A DNA stretch of 64,000 bases, from the NCBI RefSeq assembly GCF_024868665.1, contig NC_079910.1, positions 7,784,976-7,848,975 on the forward strand, written 5' to 3'. Position 1 is the first letter of the stretch. Every line of letters starts with the position of its first letter. The notes below the pieces were generated by a model. It saw nothing but the letters and a program-made list of their open reading frames with translations. It was not told where the DNA came from and searched no databases. This document shows positions 26,258-38,740 of the stretch, in pieces. The position numbers and the translations under genes are program-made. The stretch comes from Triplophysa rosa (taxonomy: Eukaryota > Chordata > Actinopteri > Cypriniformes > Nemacheilidae).

Positions 26258-26535
26258 AAATGCGACCAAACTACAGGACCCATTCAACAAATTGTTTATT
26301 TAATAAAATGAACATACAACAAAATTCAACAAATCGTTTATTTAATACAATTATTATACAATAACACATCATACAAATTAAGATTAACATAAATTAAATT
26401 AATTATAAATAGTTATTATATAATATATATTAGTTATATAAATATTATTAGACACTAGCCGAACACAGACCGGAACTCAACTGCAGTCCCGGCGCGCGCG
26501 TCCGATGAACCTGTCTATAGCGCCTCCCCATAGAC
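26258..26535 (-). repeat. AT-rich dispersed repeat, copy 1
   Basis: Reverse copy of the repeat at 38515-38740. Shared points are AAATGCGACCAAA, CCCATTCAACAAATTGTTTA and, after an AT-rich core, ACACTAGCCGAACACAGACC with CCGATGAACCTGTCTATAG. Class not assigned. Confidence 0.6.
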
Positions 26536-26541
26536 TGTATA

Positions 26542-26880
26542 AAACAGGCGCCTCCTAAAAATCACGTCGGGTGAAAAGACCCCGTCACAGCTCACCTAGG
26601 CTCGATGCTGACTCGCTTAGTCCCATTCGTCAGCACTGTAAAGACCATGTTCATCCTGTAGTCACCCCTGAAGATAAGTGTCATCGTTGTACAGAATTGT
26701 CTAGAGCTCTGTAATAGATTCGTTCAACCTTTCAGGGCAGGTGTAATGTTAGTGGTGAAGTCTAGCCGTAGCCTTATTTCACCCCAGCCTCTCCAGGAGC
26801 CGCTAGACGGAGAAGCGTTGGTCCAACCTCGTTTTGCCAATAAAGTTATTTTTTAATTGTGAGATGGGAAAACGGTAACG
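26542..26880 (+). pseudogene. Exon-like fragment with poly(A) signal
   Basis: A short open frame in this segment ends with a Cys/His motif (QHCKDHVHPV then EDKCHRCTELSRAL) and a TAA at about 26711. About 140 bases of G+C-richer sequence follow, ending in a clean CCAATAAAGTTATTTT at 26837-26852. It looks like the last exon of an expressed transcript or the 3' end of a retroelement gag. I do not recognise the protein, and no upstream exon was found. Confidence 0.3.
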
Positions 26881-27271
26881 TTACATTTGATGGAACGTAG
26901 CAATATTTAGCTCCTACTGGCTACTCTTGTTTATTGCAATAAGGAAATCAACCAATAGATGCATATGTGAGATAAATATTATAGATGTAAATTAAATAAA
27001 ACACAGAACATCATGTAAATACTCGGTATCAGAGATTCTTGGATTTGCCACAGGGGGAAAAAAATAAAAATCAATGTCAATAAATCAATAAAGAATATTA
27101 AAATTCATGTGTAATGATTCTTTTTTTTAATGTACCTTTTCATGCAGTTGTTTATTTATTGAGGTATTACGTGTAAAAAGGATATCAAGACACTGAAACT
27201 GGGAAAAGTGAATCATATATTTTTGTGTTTGTCGTTTCTTTGTGTGTTAGTAACTACACTTTGATGGACAG

Positions 27272-27513
27272 TTTAAAGGGATACTTCACTCAAAAATGAA
27301 AATTCTGTTATCGTTTACTCACCTTCTTACTACCATAGTAGGAACAAATACAATGGTAGTCAAAAGTGCCCCAGAACTGTTTGCTGTCCTACATTCTTCA
27401 AATTGTCTTCTTTTGTGTTCAACAGAAAAAAGAAATGTATACAGATTTGGAACAACCCGACGGTGAGTAAATGATGACAGAATATTCATTTTTGAGTGAA
27501 GTATCCCTTTAAA
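27272..27513. mobile_element. Angel-like palindromic MITE, intact ends
   Basis: 242 bases from TTTAAAGGGATACTTCACTC to GAGTGAAGTATCCCTTTAAA, perfectly complementary for the outer 20 bases. One of the best-preserved ends in the window, though the internal stem is shortened. Confidence 0.9.
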
Positions 27514-29861
27514 CAACTGTATATCGTTTATTCCTTATATGCACTTTCTATTGTACATCACTAGATGGCGCGCCAAGACTAAAACTTAAACTGCAGCAAC
27601 AGACGAAAAACAAAATATTCTGTCAATAGAGTACAAACCTGCTAAAACTATTACCTTCTGTGTCATTACAGACTTTTATGTTCAAACTGTCTTGACAAAA
27701 AAAAGGTTATTAACAGATCTCGAATTAGATACCGTGTTTGTGTTTTAGTTTAAGTGTGTTTAAAATTTTAATGGAAACTCTTCATAAATGTTTAAAATAT
27801 TATGCCTAATATCTTTTGTATATATTTTAATATTTTTTAGCACTCAAATGTAATGTCTTTATCTTAGTTTTATGTTCCCCTTATGTGAACACACTCTACA
27901 AACTATTAGTCTGATATTGCTTATGAGGTCAGGAGCCATCAATAGATGTCATGCTCATATGCTCACACACATGCTTCTGCCTTTAGGGAAAATAAATTTT
28001 ATCTGCAATCTTGATGATTTTATTAGACACATTATTCCATGAAAATGCTATTTGTAAACGATTGTGCCAGCCATTTAGTTATTTCCATATCCCATATTGA
28101 GATGGGTGTAAAAATAGTATATATGATTAAGGAGGTTATTAATGGAGGTTTTTACATCAGCTGTGCAATACTGATATTTCTATGAACGTGCATAAATCTA
28201 ACATTGTCCGAAAACATACTCGTACATGAAGGAATCAGTCACATGACATTTACAGCTCAAGCGATTGTCTTAAAAAAGCAAAACTGTCCTAGGATGCGTA
28301 TGCCATTCTGTATGTAAATGATGATCCTCGGAGTGTTAATTTATTTATCTTTTAAAACAGAAATGCAAATTATCAGAAGGAACTTTTTAGTTGTTTTAAA
28401 TGACCCTATTAATTCTAGTGGTAGCCCTTTTTGTAATAATAAAAATGTAGGAAATTAGAGCACGTCTATATCAAATTCTGAGCCCATTTAGGCCTGTAAT
28501 CCACTTTTTAATACTTGAGAGGAAAGGTGAGCACAGTTGAAGTTCTTGTTGAGGTAGAGAGGGTGGTTGAGGAGCTGTGAGTGAGGGAGAGCTATAGCAG
28601 AGACACAACTCATGAGAACAGCGTGTCAGAGTTTGATAGGTTTACACGTTCAGCAAATGCAGAACTCCATTAGCTGAAAAATGTGCTTGTGCTTTTATCA
28701 AAGATTTTAGGTCTAATCTTTAAGGTCTGTGTAAGGAATTGCACAATATGTAACAAATAAATTACATAACACCAATGTATTGAAAGGTGAAAGGCACTCA
28801 GAGAATAAAAGACAGGTGCAAGAAGAAGAGGAATAGATTGGGGGTGGAAGTTTAATGTACTATTATGCACTTGACACTATTATACTTGACATTAAGTAAC
28901 CTACCAAATACTTTAATACTGACAACTGATCAAAACACATCAGTGACAGCATTTAATTTGGAATGGAATCCATTTTTAAAATCGACTTTTCCCTCTAATT
29001 ACAAAGTTGTTTAATATTAGCTCTGTTCAATGTTTTATAGGCTATTTGGAATTTTTCACAAAGGTTTCCAATTCCACTGTTTTTGGGCAACTTTTAAACT
29101 ACTGCCAGGGGTTGTTTTTTATTCTGTGGGTTAAAAGTGAAAGGATTTTGTTCATCAACAGGCATTTTTAAGGTAAGTAGTGATTTCTGAAAAAGACTCA
29201 AAACTGAAAGTTTATGATAACCTCTATACAACGATTTAAGACAATATTGTTTATAATGCATAATTGTAAAATATATATATATAGCTTTTGAGTTTTGGTA
29301 TTAGGTAGGGGGTTGTTGGACTAGTTTTGTCACGCAGATCTGGCAACCCGGATGAGCTTCATTATTGCTTTTCTATAATCATACATTTCTGTATATGATT
29401 CTCTTTAAATTAATTCATGTCAAAAAGTGAATGCATTACCGGAGTTCTATTGCGGCTTCATATTTTTGTAAAACTGTGTTAGATAAAGTTAACCTGTAAA
29501 CAACAACATTCGTTTAACTTAAAGTGAAATCCCTTTAAAGTTTAAATGAAATTGAATTACACCTGCCATGTTCTCAAATCATTGCACATTTAATAACAAC
29601 ACGGAAATTGAGGCCTCGTAGTGTGCCATTGTAACTGGCTTTATTTTCATTTTAATAAATCAAATAGATTTTTATGTCTCACTTTGGTGTACTTTCAAGA
29701 CTGCCACATGGGACCCTCTATTAAAACGTAAAACCCCAAATCTATTTTTTTTATCCGAAAGCATCAGTTAAGAAAGTAGTGGATGTGCATATCTTCATGG
29801 CTTATAAACAAACAAACGCTGCCCACATCATTTGCGCAGTTAATTGAGAGTATGTTCTCTC

Positions 29862-30216
29862 TACCCGTTCTCATCGATCTGCTAAATAACACGCTGTTGC
29901 AATATCGTGTAATACATATTCCAAAATTCAATTGTGCGTGCACATGAAACGACAATGTTTGTATGCACATCAGTGTATAGCAGCCATTTTGAAACGTAGG
30001 CTACATGAAGAGGAGACACTAAAATAATTCAAATGATACCGTTAGGTTTAGTGTTTGGGTTAGGTTAGAGATTAATATGCACGCATGCTAAAATTGGCGT
30101 ATCATATGCACACAAAAATAGGCGTATTGTATGCACGCACAATTAAACTTTGGCGTACGTATTACACGATATTGCAATAGCTCGTGTTATTTATATGAAA
30201 TTTATGAGAATGGTTT
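29862..30216. mobile_element. Palindromic MITE (CGTTCTCAT type)
   Basis: Left arm CCGTTCTCAT...AAATAACACG...TTGCAATATCGTGTAATAC. The right arm is the complement: GTATTACACGATATTGCAAT...CGTGTTATTT...ATGAGAATGG. A loop of repeated TATGCACGCA units separates them. No coding capacity. Confidence 0.8.
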
Positions 30217-31007
30217 AACAGTCTTAATACTAAGGTATTGATTTCCCCACCCCCTTTAGTCGTCAGTTTCTCTCATTTCCACAGAGACGCTGTGCTCTCC
30301 TGCATGTTGCACTCATATGTGTGGGAGAACATGGCTTTATGTAGCCCATCTACATCCCAGCAGTGACATCAAATATGTCGAGTGAATGCCGGAGGCTACA
30401 CTCCTCTGTCCTCTCTAGCTTTCAATTTCACAGTGTGACACCCACCTCAGAGAGAGAGCAACAATGCTTAGATAACTCACACCCCTGGGGTGTCGGGGGT
30501 GTCCTGATGACTGTTGGAACATTTGACAGGATTATTTTCCTGTCACGATTATTTCGAGTGACCCTGCCTCCATGATCAATTAGAATCGTGCATGTATCTT
30601 CAAAGGAAAGCAAGCAATCCTGGTAATAGAAGAGGGTGTAATTTGTTATATAATGAAAAGCAAAAAGGTCCATTATGATGTTTATAATGATCAAATTGAA
30701 TTCATTTCCCAGACTGAAACTTGCTCTGCCTCAAGTGGCCTCGGCAAAAGGGCCACATACAAATGAAAAGAAAAATGCAGCCTCTTGATTAAATAGAAGC
30801 TTATAGTGTTTCTCTGATGATGTAAACTGATATGTTTTGTTTTGTAGTGAGCAAGAACAGTTCTGGCATAAAAAATGGTCATAAACATAAAATCATCAAT
30901 AGAATCATTGCAATGTGATGACAGGTTTATATTACAGACAAAGCACTAAATCATCACTGCACATGTGAAAACAATGTAAAGTTTGCTGGTGTTATTTATA
31001 CAAATAC

Positions 31008-31400
31008 AGAGACCATTTCAAAGACCATCTTCAGTTTTTCTAAATTTACTTTTTATAGGTGTTTATAGGTAAAATTATAATTTTTGCTTCATTATGTGAA
31101 CTAACAATATTTCTGCCAAATTTTAAATAAAAATATTGTTTCTATTTGCATTTATTTGTAGAAAATGAAAACTGGATAACTTTTAAGCAGTACCAGCAGT
31201 AATATTTCTACATGTATTTAGGAAAAGTTCAAAAATATTTTTTTAAGTGATAACTTAGTAATAATAATTTTGTATGTCTTCTCATGTTGTCAGTATTTCA
31301 CATTGCTGTTGGATGCTGTTGTCACTCTTGAGGTTTGATTTTGTTAAAATTCAACAGACACTGGACTAGAAAGGCGACGATACATCTAGAATTGCTGATT
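31008..31400 (+). repeat. Dispersed repeat shared with 51.05-51.90 kb
   Basis: Shares long runs with the 51 kb copy: AACAATATTTCTGCCAAATT, ACATGTATTTAGGAAAAG, CTGCTGTTGGATG... and CAACAGACACTGGACTAGAA. It retains an uninterrupted AATAAAAATATTGTTTCT at about 31127, the site at which the 51 kb copy carries a hAT element. Class unknown. Confidence 0.75.
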
Positions 31401-32767
31401 AAATGAAAATCTGAGTCTCTCTATTTTCTGCGGCTGTACGTCTGATCATGCTGTGATTTTTCAAAGCTCATCTTTAACTTGTAAGTTGCGCTGCACATAT
31501 TGGTTTAAATATTACATTATGCAACATCACTCCTTGAATTTCTGTGACACTTAAAAAAAAGATTTAATTTGATAAAGAATTCCCAGTTCAAAAATTATGA
31601 TTAACGACAGATCTGTCTTCTTATGTTTGTTTGCATCCAGATGTTTCCAATAAAGTCGACATTGTAATCTTTCTCAGTTTCCCCAGGATGCTCCGGCTAA
31701 ACAATAAAAGCTGGCAGGTGTGAGCTCATCACAGCGATAATTACACCAATTTTCCTATACACATCCTGTCATAAGAGATGCTATAGACAGGCAAAAACAA
31801 TTGTTGTCCTTTTTCCCCAAAGCCGCAAAGAAATCAACCTGTATTAGATTCATTTCCAGGCCAAAATTGTCCATTCGGTGCAGCAAGACATTTACAGCAA
31901 CTAGTGGAGTCAATAACTACAATCCAACTGGGGCTTAAATTGAAAATGTGTAGATATAGACAGGCAGACAGATTTAATCGCATACTGTTTTATTTGCTTT
32001 ATATTGCAACAGTGTAGCTTGCCACAATGATCTTGTCAAATGAAGACTTATAGAGTTTGATTCCTTTACATATATTACAGTATACAGTATATTGAAGTGC
32101 TTCGACATCACAGAACTTACTGTAAAACCAATTACTGAAGTGAAATGAAATTTCTGAGAAAAGAGATGACTTGATTTGGTTTGAGACCTTATACACTCTG
32201 TTCAATATAATTCTTATGGTTTTCGTCCATTAAGATCTCAAGGACGCACAGCTTTGTAGATGAAACCACAACAGCACACAAGAAACCAGGCATAATACAT
32301 CTGTGTTGTGAGGCAAATATGTCTAAAATAACATCGGACTAAAATTCTGGCTTTCTCTGTATGACTACTGTACACGTGATTTAGACAACCGTGTATGGAT
32401 TATACATCTGACACAAACATTATTATTTATTTAATAAGAACATTTACAAAGATTGGGTTTGAGGACAACACATGTAGAAATAAATAACACTTCATAATAC
32501 TAAACATTTTATTCACTCAATTTAAACACAATAACACGAACAACTAAATATTCACATTTATAAAAAATATGAATGATGCTTTGTTCAAACAGTACAGTTG
32601 CTTACTATTGCATGAGATATTTTGGTCACTAGATATCCTTCCCATAATGCTCTTTTGCTGATTTTATTGTCCACCAGTTGAAAATCTTTCAGGCCGATCA
32701 GTTATAAATCTAAAAGCACTCCTCTTTTTAACAAGCCGCACGATGCTCTGAAGTTTAAAGAGGATCA

Positions 32768-32858
32768 TGTCTTAAAGGGACAGTTCACCCAAAAATAAAA
32801 ATTCTTTCATCATTTACTGTCCCTTGAGTTGTTCCAAACCTGCATAAATTTCTTTGTT
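32768..32858. mobile_element. Angel-like MITE, left half
   Basis: Starts TTAAAGGGACAGTTCACCC and stops at TTTCTTTGTT (32858), where an L2-type LINE fragment begins. The element resumes at 34465 with the duplicated TTTGTT. Confidence 0.88.
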
Positions 32859-34464
32859 ACATTTACATTGATATTTATTCATTTGGCAGACGGTTTTATC
32901 CAAAGCGACTTACAAGTAGAGCATATAAACATTTTGTCAACACGCTAAACAGTAGGCTACCGTTAGTTTACAAGGCCATGCTAATAGGATGATTAAAGCT
33001 GGAGTAAGCAAGTGAGAGAATGAACAACAAGATTTTTTGTTTTAGACACAAGACATAGACAGTTATTGGTTAGTCAAATAAATGCGGAACAGGTATGTTT
33101 CGAATTGTTTTTTGAAAGTTGGGAAGGATGCTGCAGTTCGGCTGGCAGTCATCCCACCACAGGGGAACCGAATGAGTAAAGGTTTTTGCAAGCGATTTGG
33201 TGCCTCGCTGTGATGGAACAACCAGGTGTCGCTCATTTTCAGAACGAAGATGATGGGAGGGGATATAGACCTGGAGCAGTGAGATAAGGTAAAGGGGCGA
33301 ATTTGCCATAATCGTTCTTAAGGCCGTGTCAGGGATTTAAACTTGATGCAGGTTGGCAACTGGCAGCCCGTGACGTGAAATCAGGAGGGGTGTTACATGG
33401 TTTTTTTAGGCTGATTGGAAACTAGACATGCAGCTGCATTCTGGATCATTTGCAAGGGCTTGACTGCATTGGTCGTAGGGCTAGTTCTCGATTCTGTTGT
33501 TCCGATTCGATTCCGATTTACAAGCATTCGATTTGATTCTCGATTCGAGTCAATGATTATAGATTTAATACAAATCCTATAGATTTTTCTAAAAAAGATC
33601 AGTAAAAGTCACATTACAATGGTGAATTAAAAAATGAAATGAAGAGCCACAAACCTGTATATTAAACTTTAAACACATATTGAAACAGAACAGGTTATTT
33701 TACATTTAAGATACAGTATAACAAACACAATTTCAGAAAATTAGCTGTAACTGCTGCCTTTTATGTGAAGGTGATGTTTAATTCGACAACACACCTGTAT
33801 CCGCCATGTTAATTAAGCAATGAATGAACTATATGCTCCCTGTTGTAACACCCACCCATTGTAAAAAGAAAAGTGACATCGGGTGGATAGTAGTAGCAAG
33901 AACATTCACATTAATGAATGTTCAGTGCTTGCGGAAATATGAAAAAAAATTTTTTTTTTTTTTTTTTTTATTTTTTTTTTATTTTTCTTTTTTTAAAAAA
34001 ACTATGAATCGATTTTTCTGTCCAGCCCTAATTGGTCGGAAGGCCGGCCAGTAGAGAATTGCAGTAGTCCAGTCTTGATATGACCAGAGATTGGACTAGC
34101 AGCTTAGAGGCATGCTCCAACAGGAACGGCCTGATTTTGTTGATATTGTGGAGCACATACCTGCAAGTTCGAGTGGTTGCTGCGATGTGAGAGGTGAATT
34201 TCAGCTGCTCGTTGAACATCACCCACAGGTTTCTCGCAGACTTGTTGGGTGTTATAGGGCTGAATGGTAAGGTGGTGTTCAATTGATGGTTGGGCCAGTA
34301 TAACCTGGAGTTCTGTCTTGGAGCTACTTAACAAACAACAGTTTACCTCAAAATCAGTGCATGAAGTTCAATAACCCTTTGCTAACAAACAGCTACTAGT
34401 CCAGTTCAAGTAAGCTCACTACAGCTGCAGCTAGCTAGGCAGACATAATGCTTCTCCACACTGG
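32859..34464 (-). mobile_element. L2-type LINE fragment, inserted in an Angel element
   Basis: A 5'-truncated non-LTR retrotransposon read on the minus strand. Its 3' tail lies at 32859-32915 (complement GTAAGTCGCTTTGGATAAAA), and reverse-transcriptase C-terminal coding sequence lies at about 33070-34334 with frameshifts. Recognisable pieces are SSKTELQVI, LVISRLDYCNSLLAGLPTN, AVKPLQMIQNAAACL and SENERHLVVPSQ. It is flanked by the 6-base duplication TTTGTT (32853-32858 and 34465-34470) and interrupted by a hAT MITE. Inactive. Confidence 0.85.
33476..34030. mobile_element. hAT-type MITE nested in the LINE
   Basis: 555 bases with ends TAGGGCTAG and CCAGCCCTA. Inside these, ATTCGATTCCGAT-like motifs pair with GAATCGATTTTTCTG. 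It is flanked by the exact 8-base duplication ATTGGTCG (33468-33475, 34031-34038), the hAT signature. A T/A homopolymer block lies at 33949-34003. It splits the LINE frame between LPTN and AVKP. Confidence 0.9.
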
Positions 34465-34755
34465 TTTGTTCTGATGAACACAAAGAAAGATATTTGAAAG
34501 AATGCTTGTAACCAAACAGCTCTTGGCCACCATTGACTAATATGTACAATGGTATAGTCAAGAGTGCCCCAGAACTGTTTGCTTTCCTACATTCTTCAAA
34601 ATCTCTTCTTCTGTGTTCAAGAGAACAAAGACATTTTTCCTACTATGGAAGTCAATGGTGGCCAAGAACTGTTTGGTTACAAGCTTCTTTATTTCGAACA
34701 AGTTGAGGGTGAGAAAATGAAGACAGAAATTTCATTGAACTGTTCCTTTAAAACA
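34465..34755. mobile_element. Angel-like MITE, right half
   Basis: Continues from the half at 32768-32858: CTGATGAACACAAAGAAAG, a hairpin around TGGTGGCCAAGAACTG, and an end GAACTGTTCCTTTAA. Together the halves make an element of about 380 bases. Confidence 0.87.
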
Positions 34756-35044
34756 CAATTGGTGACAGATGTTTAGAAAAGAGCCTGTTTACAGTGCATG
34801 TTACGACAATAATCAAATCACCCCGCACTGGACTGATGGCGTTATTAATGGCATTTGTCTGTTACAGAGACACGACCATTCGGGGTGCCCGCGGTCTTTA
34901 ATCTTGTCTGTGTGTTTGCGTGTGTATGTGCGTGCAGAGAGTAGCCATTGGGAAATGATGGCATGATACCATCAACAACCTGTCAGTCTTTCTCTGGAAC
35001 ATTCTACATGAAGAACGAAATAAGACTCTGCAAATATAAAGATT

Positions 35045-35440
35045 AAAAGTATTTATTGCACGGCTCATTGGAATGCTTGATTCTGATTGGCCAGTCGCGA
35101 CATTTGCATGTTCGTTATTCCCAGATAACAACCTCTCAAAAATCATTTTGACAGGTTTTTTTTGACAAATTAAATATATCTTTTAATAACATATATGACA
35201 TTATATTTACTAAGTAAAAGGCTTTTCCTTGCGGAAGGTCTGCATTCGGTAAAAATGAGCTTTTTTTCTCATGTGGCAAGTAGCCGTGTAATAAGCGGGA
35301 TAATGTACAGGCAGCCGGTTGTTATCGCAGAAATAAGCCGCTTCAGTGTGATACAAGATCCTCCGTTTCGTGTCGGGTCCTGATCACACTGTCGCGGCTT
35401 ATTTCTGCGATAACAACCGGCTGCCTGTACATTATCCCTT
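35045..35440. repeat. Dispersed repeat with a long perfect hairpin
   Basis: Contains TGGCCAGTCGCGACATTTGC and, at 35297-35360 and 35376-35438, inverted arms of about 63 bases (GGGATAATGTACAGGC... against ...GCCTGTACATTATCCC). The arms differ at only a few bases near the loop. Likely a cyprinid DNA-transposon derivative. Confidence 0.75.
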
Positions 35441-37531
35441 ACATAATCTATTGATGAAGATTTAGAGGAACAAGCATGATTTAGAATGTCATAGTCAATA
35501 TATTTATACTGTAAAACATGCGAATGACTAACATTATAGTTAGTCAAGATCCTTTAATACACAGTAAGATAATGTGACATTGAGAGCATCATCATCTATA
35601 TATCTGTAATTGAAAATTTAACCCAGCTAATGAGGCAGAGGACCACGAGATACAGAGTGCATCTGTTTGTCCAGACAGCTTAATGAAACATTTCCACTGT
35701 GCTTAGAAATAGAACAGCCTGCACAATATTACAGAGACGTTACTGCAAAACATTTAATTGAGTCTACACTAAATCCAATAATTGCACTGTAACCCTTCAA
35801 CCATACAGTTTTTTTATGTCAAGGCTGTTGACAAACGCTATTCATACATTTTCTTCATTCACCTCGACCATCATGATCCCGCAAGTGAAAGATAATAAAG
35901 ATAATCAATAAGTGTGCATTTGGCTGAAAGCACCAATCACAAAGGCAAATATTCCTTATACCAACTGACAGGCAGCTAAGCAATGACTCAACAACAAAGT
36001 TGAAGCCCAGAAAAATCACATTTACTCAAGTCTGTAAAATGACAGGCACAGTGCCTTGTTTAGAAAACTTCAGTTAGGTTAAGTTAAACTAGCTTCCTAA
36101 CTGCTGTATAAATATACGGAGAGTCCTTTGTTAGCTTATGAATGTGCTCAACAGACACATATCTGAGAGAACGTAAGATCTCTTAACAGCTCATTTATGG
36201 AAAACCTTATTCTAACAGCCCTCTTGGTGGTCAATACCTAACTTTCCATCCAAGGCCAATATGACCTCTGCTTCACTGGAAAACATTAATAGGAGAATTC
36301 AAGGGCAGAGCTTCAGGTGGAGTTATCCCTTGTTTCTGTCAGAAATCATTAAGCACCGTCTCCAAATGTTTCAAAAGCAATAATCATACCTATGTGTATG
36401 TAATGGATCTGGATTCCAGAGACCTGCATGAATAATGTCTTTAATAGACTCTCCATTCCTTTGTCCTTCTCCAAAAAGGAAACAAAAGAGAAAAACGTCA
36501 AAAGTAATGAGTAGGTGAGAGCAGCATTATTGCTTTGGAAATTACTTTTACACCCATGGCCTTTACCCCTAGAGAAGCCGTGTGTTGCTATAGCAATAAA
36601 TCACCTTTCGGAGAGCCCGAGGGCCTGGTTATTCACGAGTCTGACCATGTTGTTTATTAGCGCATTCATCCTTCAGTCTTACAGACATGTTAAATTCTCC
36701 GGTTTACAAAGCCGTATTTAAGCAGTTTGCTCCAATCTGGACATAAGCAGACGTGATCGGTCTTGTATAATTGCTGGATTGAAAGGCACCTTAATATTTA
36801 ATGCATGTTGTCAGGCGCCACCAAAAGAATCGTGGCCCATAGGTGTCAAGCGCTGAGCAACGTCGGTGCGGGACAAATTGAGCATGAAGAAAAGAAATAA
36901 GATGAAGAAATCTGGTAAAGATTGATCCCCCTTTTGCAATCAGGGAATGCATAATGGCAGTCAAACAACTTTAATCCTCTTCAATCTGACTTTCTGTTAT
37001 TGCTTGGCCTATCCTGATCCCTGCTGCATTGCAATTTCCCTTAAACATTTTAGATGAGCGCCGAAGAAATAAGAGAAATGCAAGTGTCGAGAGCATCGAG
37101 GCCCTCATCTGGAGGCTGGTTTGGGAAGTGATTGGTCAGTCATGAATGCTGCTATATCACTGGAATCAGCAACAAGGTTATTTTGGCATCATAAGTGTAG
37201 ATATATTCATCACATTCTATGCCGGACTGATTGAGTCACCATTTCCTGTCTGATGTGCTAAAAAACAGTGCAGTGCCTGTTTTTTTGTAGAAAATAGGAC
37301 AGCCTTTGTGAATGTAGAGAATATGAAGAACAAACCTTTTTGATCATCAGTTGAATGAAACTCATCAGTGATGTACTAAACTAACAAGACTGAATAAGAA
37401 AGGTGGTCTCAAAGGGCATTACTTTTACTATGACTTTGAGACTTAATTAAAATTGGATGAAGTTATATGAGAGGAAGATAGTGATCTCCAGAGGAAAAAA
37501 ACACCAATCTGAAATACAAAACTACATACTG

Positions 37532-37765
37532 TTAAAGGGAAAGTTCACCCAAAATGAAAATTCTGTCATCATTTACACGCCCTCTTCTCATTTCATACCT
37601 GCATGTCTTTCTTTCTTCTCCAGAACACAAAAGAAGATATTTTGAAGAATGTTGGTAACGAACAACGGCGGTACCCAGTACAGACATAAAACCAATGCAA
37701 GTCAATGGGTACCGCCGTTGTTCGGTTACCAAATTCTTCAAAATATATATTTTCGTGTTCTGTTG
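37532..37765. mobile_element. Angel-like MITE, right end eroded
   Basis: Left end TTAAAGGGAAAGTTCACCC. Central stem CGAACAACGGCGGTACCC pairs with GGGTACCGCCGTTGTTCG. The right arm breaks off after TTTTCGTGTTCTGTTG. Confidence 0.85.
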
Positions 37766-38514
37766 CACTTTACTATATAGGCTGAATCTTTAACATTATA
37801 CAACTTCTTGCTATAGTCCTTAAACATTATAGTCTTTTTTAAAATTCTGACTGATTATTTTACATTAGCAACACAGAAACCTCTTAAACATCTCCAATGT
37901 GCTAAGTTTTGCGTAGTTTATATTTAGAGAAAAATGTCCGACCTGCAACCTTTTTAATAAAATTAAACTTCCAGAACTTTCTCCTGTAAAATGGTTTGGG
38001 CTTTTAAAACTAATCTTACTTTCCATCTGCATCACAAACGTCTATATTCATCAACACTGTGCATATTACAAAGAAGTAAACTGCTCACAACTCTTGAGAT
38101 CCATGTCTGCTGTATTTATAGTACAGTGGTCATGCTGTTAGTGTCTGTGAAATGGAGGCGCCTTGCTCAATACACAGGACTTGTTTACTGTGACAATCTT
38201 GTCTACTGAGACAAACACATTAAAGTGCATTGCTATCAACAGCAGGTATGGACTTAGATCTATATGCAGAGTAAAGTGACTACAGTCTTGGTTTTCTTTA
38301 ATAAATTACATGAAGACCAGCTTTTATTGTGAGTAATGGATAAACCAGTTCAATATAAACTTTATCCTCAGCTAAAACATGTTAACACAGAGTATACATT
38401 TTTTTTTTAAATCATGGACACATGATTTATTACAGTGAACCTAATAATTTTATAAAGAAATACAGGGTTGCATATATTTGGCACTTTATGTATATTAGGA
38501 CTATTAATGTCAAA

Positions 38515-38740
38515 AGTCTTATAGACGATTTCATCGGCACGCACCGGGATCGAAGTTAACTTCTGGTCTGTGTTTGTTGATCGATCTTGCTAGTGGCTAA
38601 TAATATATGTTTTATTTAATTAATATTAATATTTTATAATATAATATTAAAAAAACAATTTGTTAAATTTTATTGTATATTAATTTTATTAAATAAAAAA
38701 TTGGTTGAATGGGTTGTGTAACTTTGTCGCATTTAAGTTT
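38515..38740 (+). repeat. AT-rich dispersed repeat, copy 2
   Basis: Opposite-orientation relative of 26258-26535: GGTCTGTGTTTGTTGATC, an AT-rich core, AACAATTTGTTAAATTTT, GAATGGGTTGTGTAACTTTG and TCGCATTTAAG. Confidence 0.55.
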
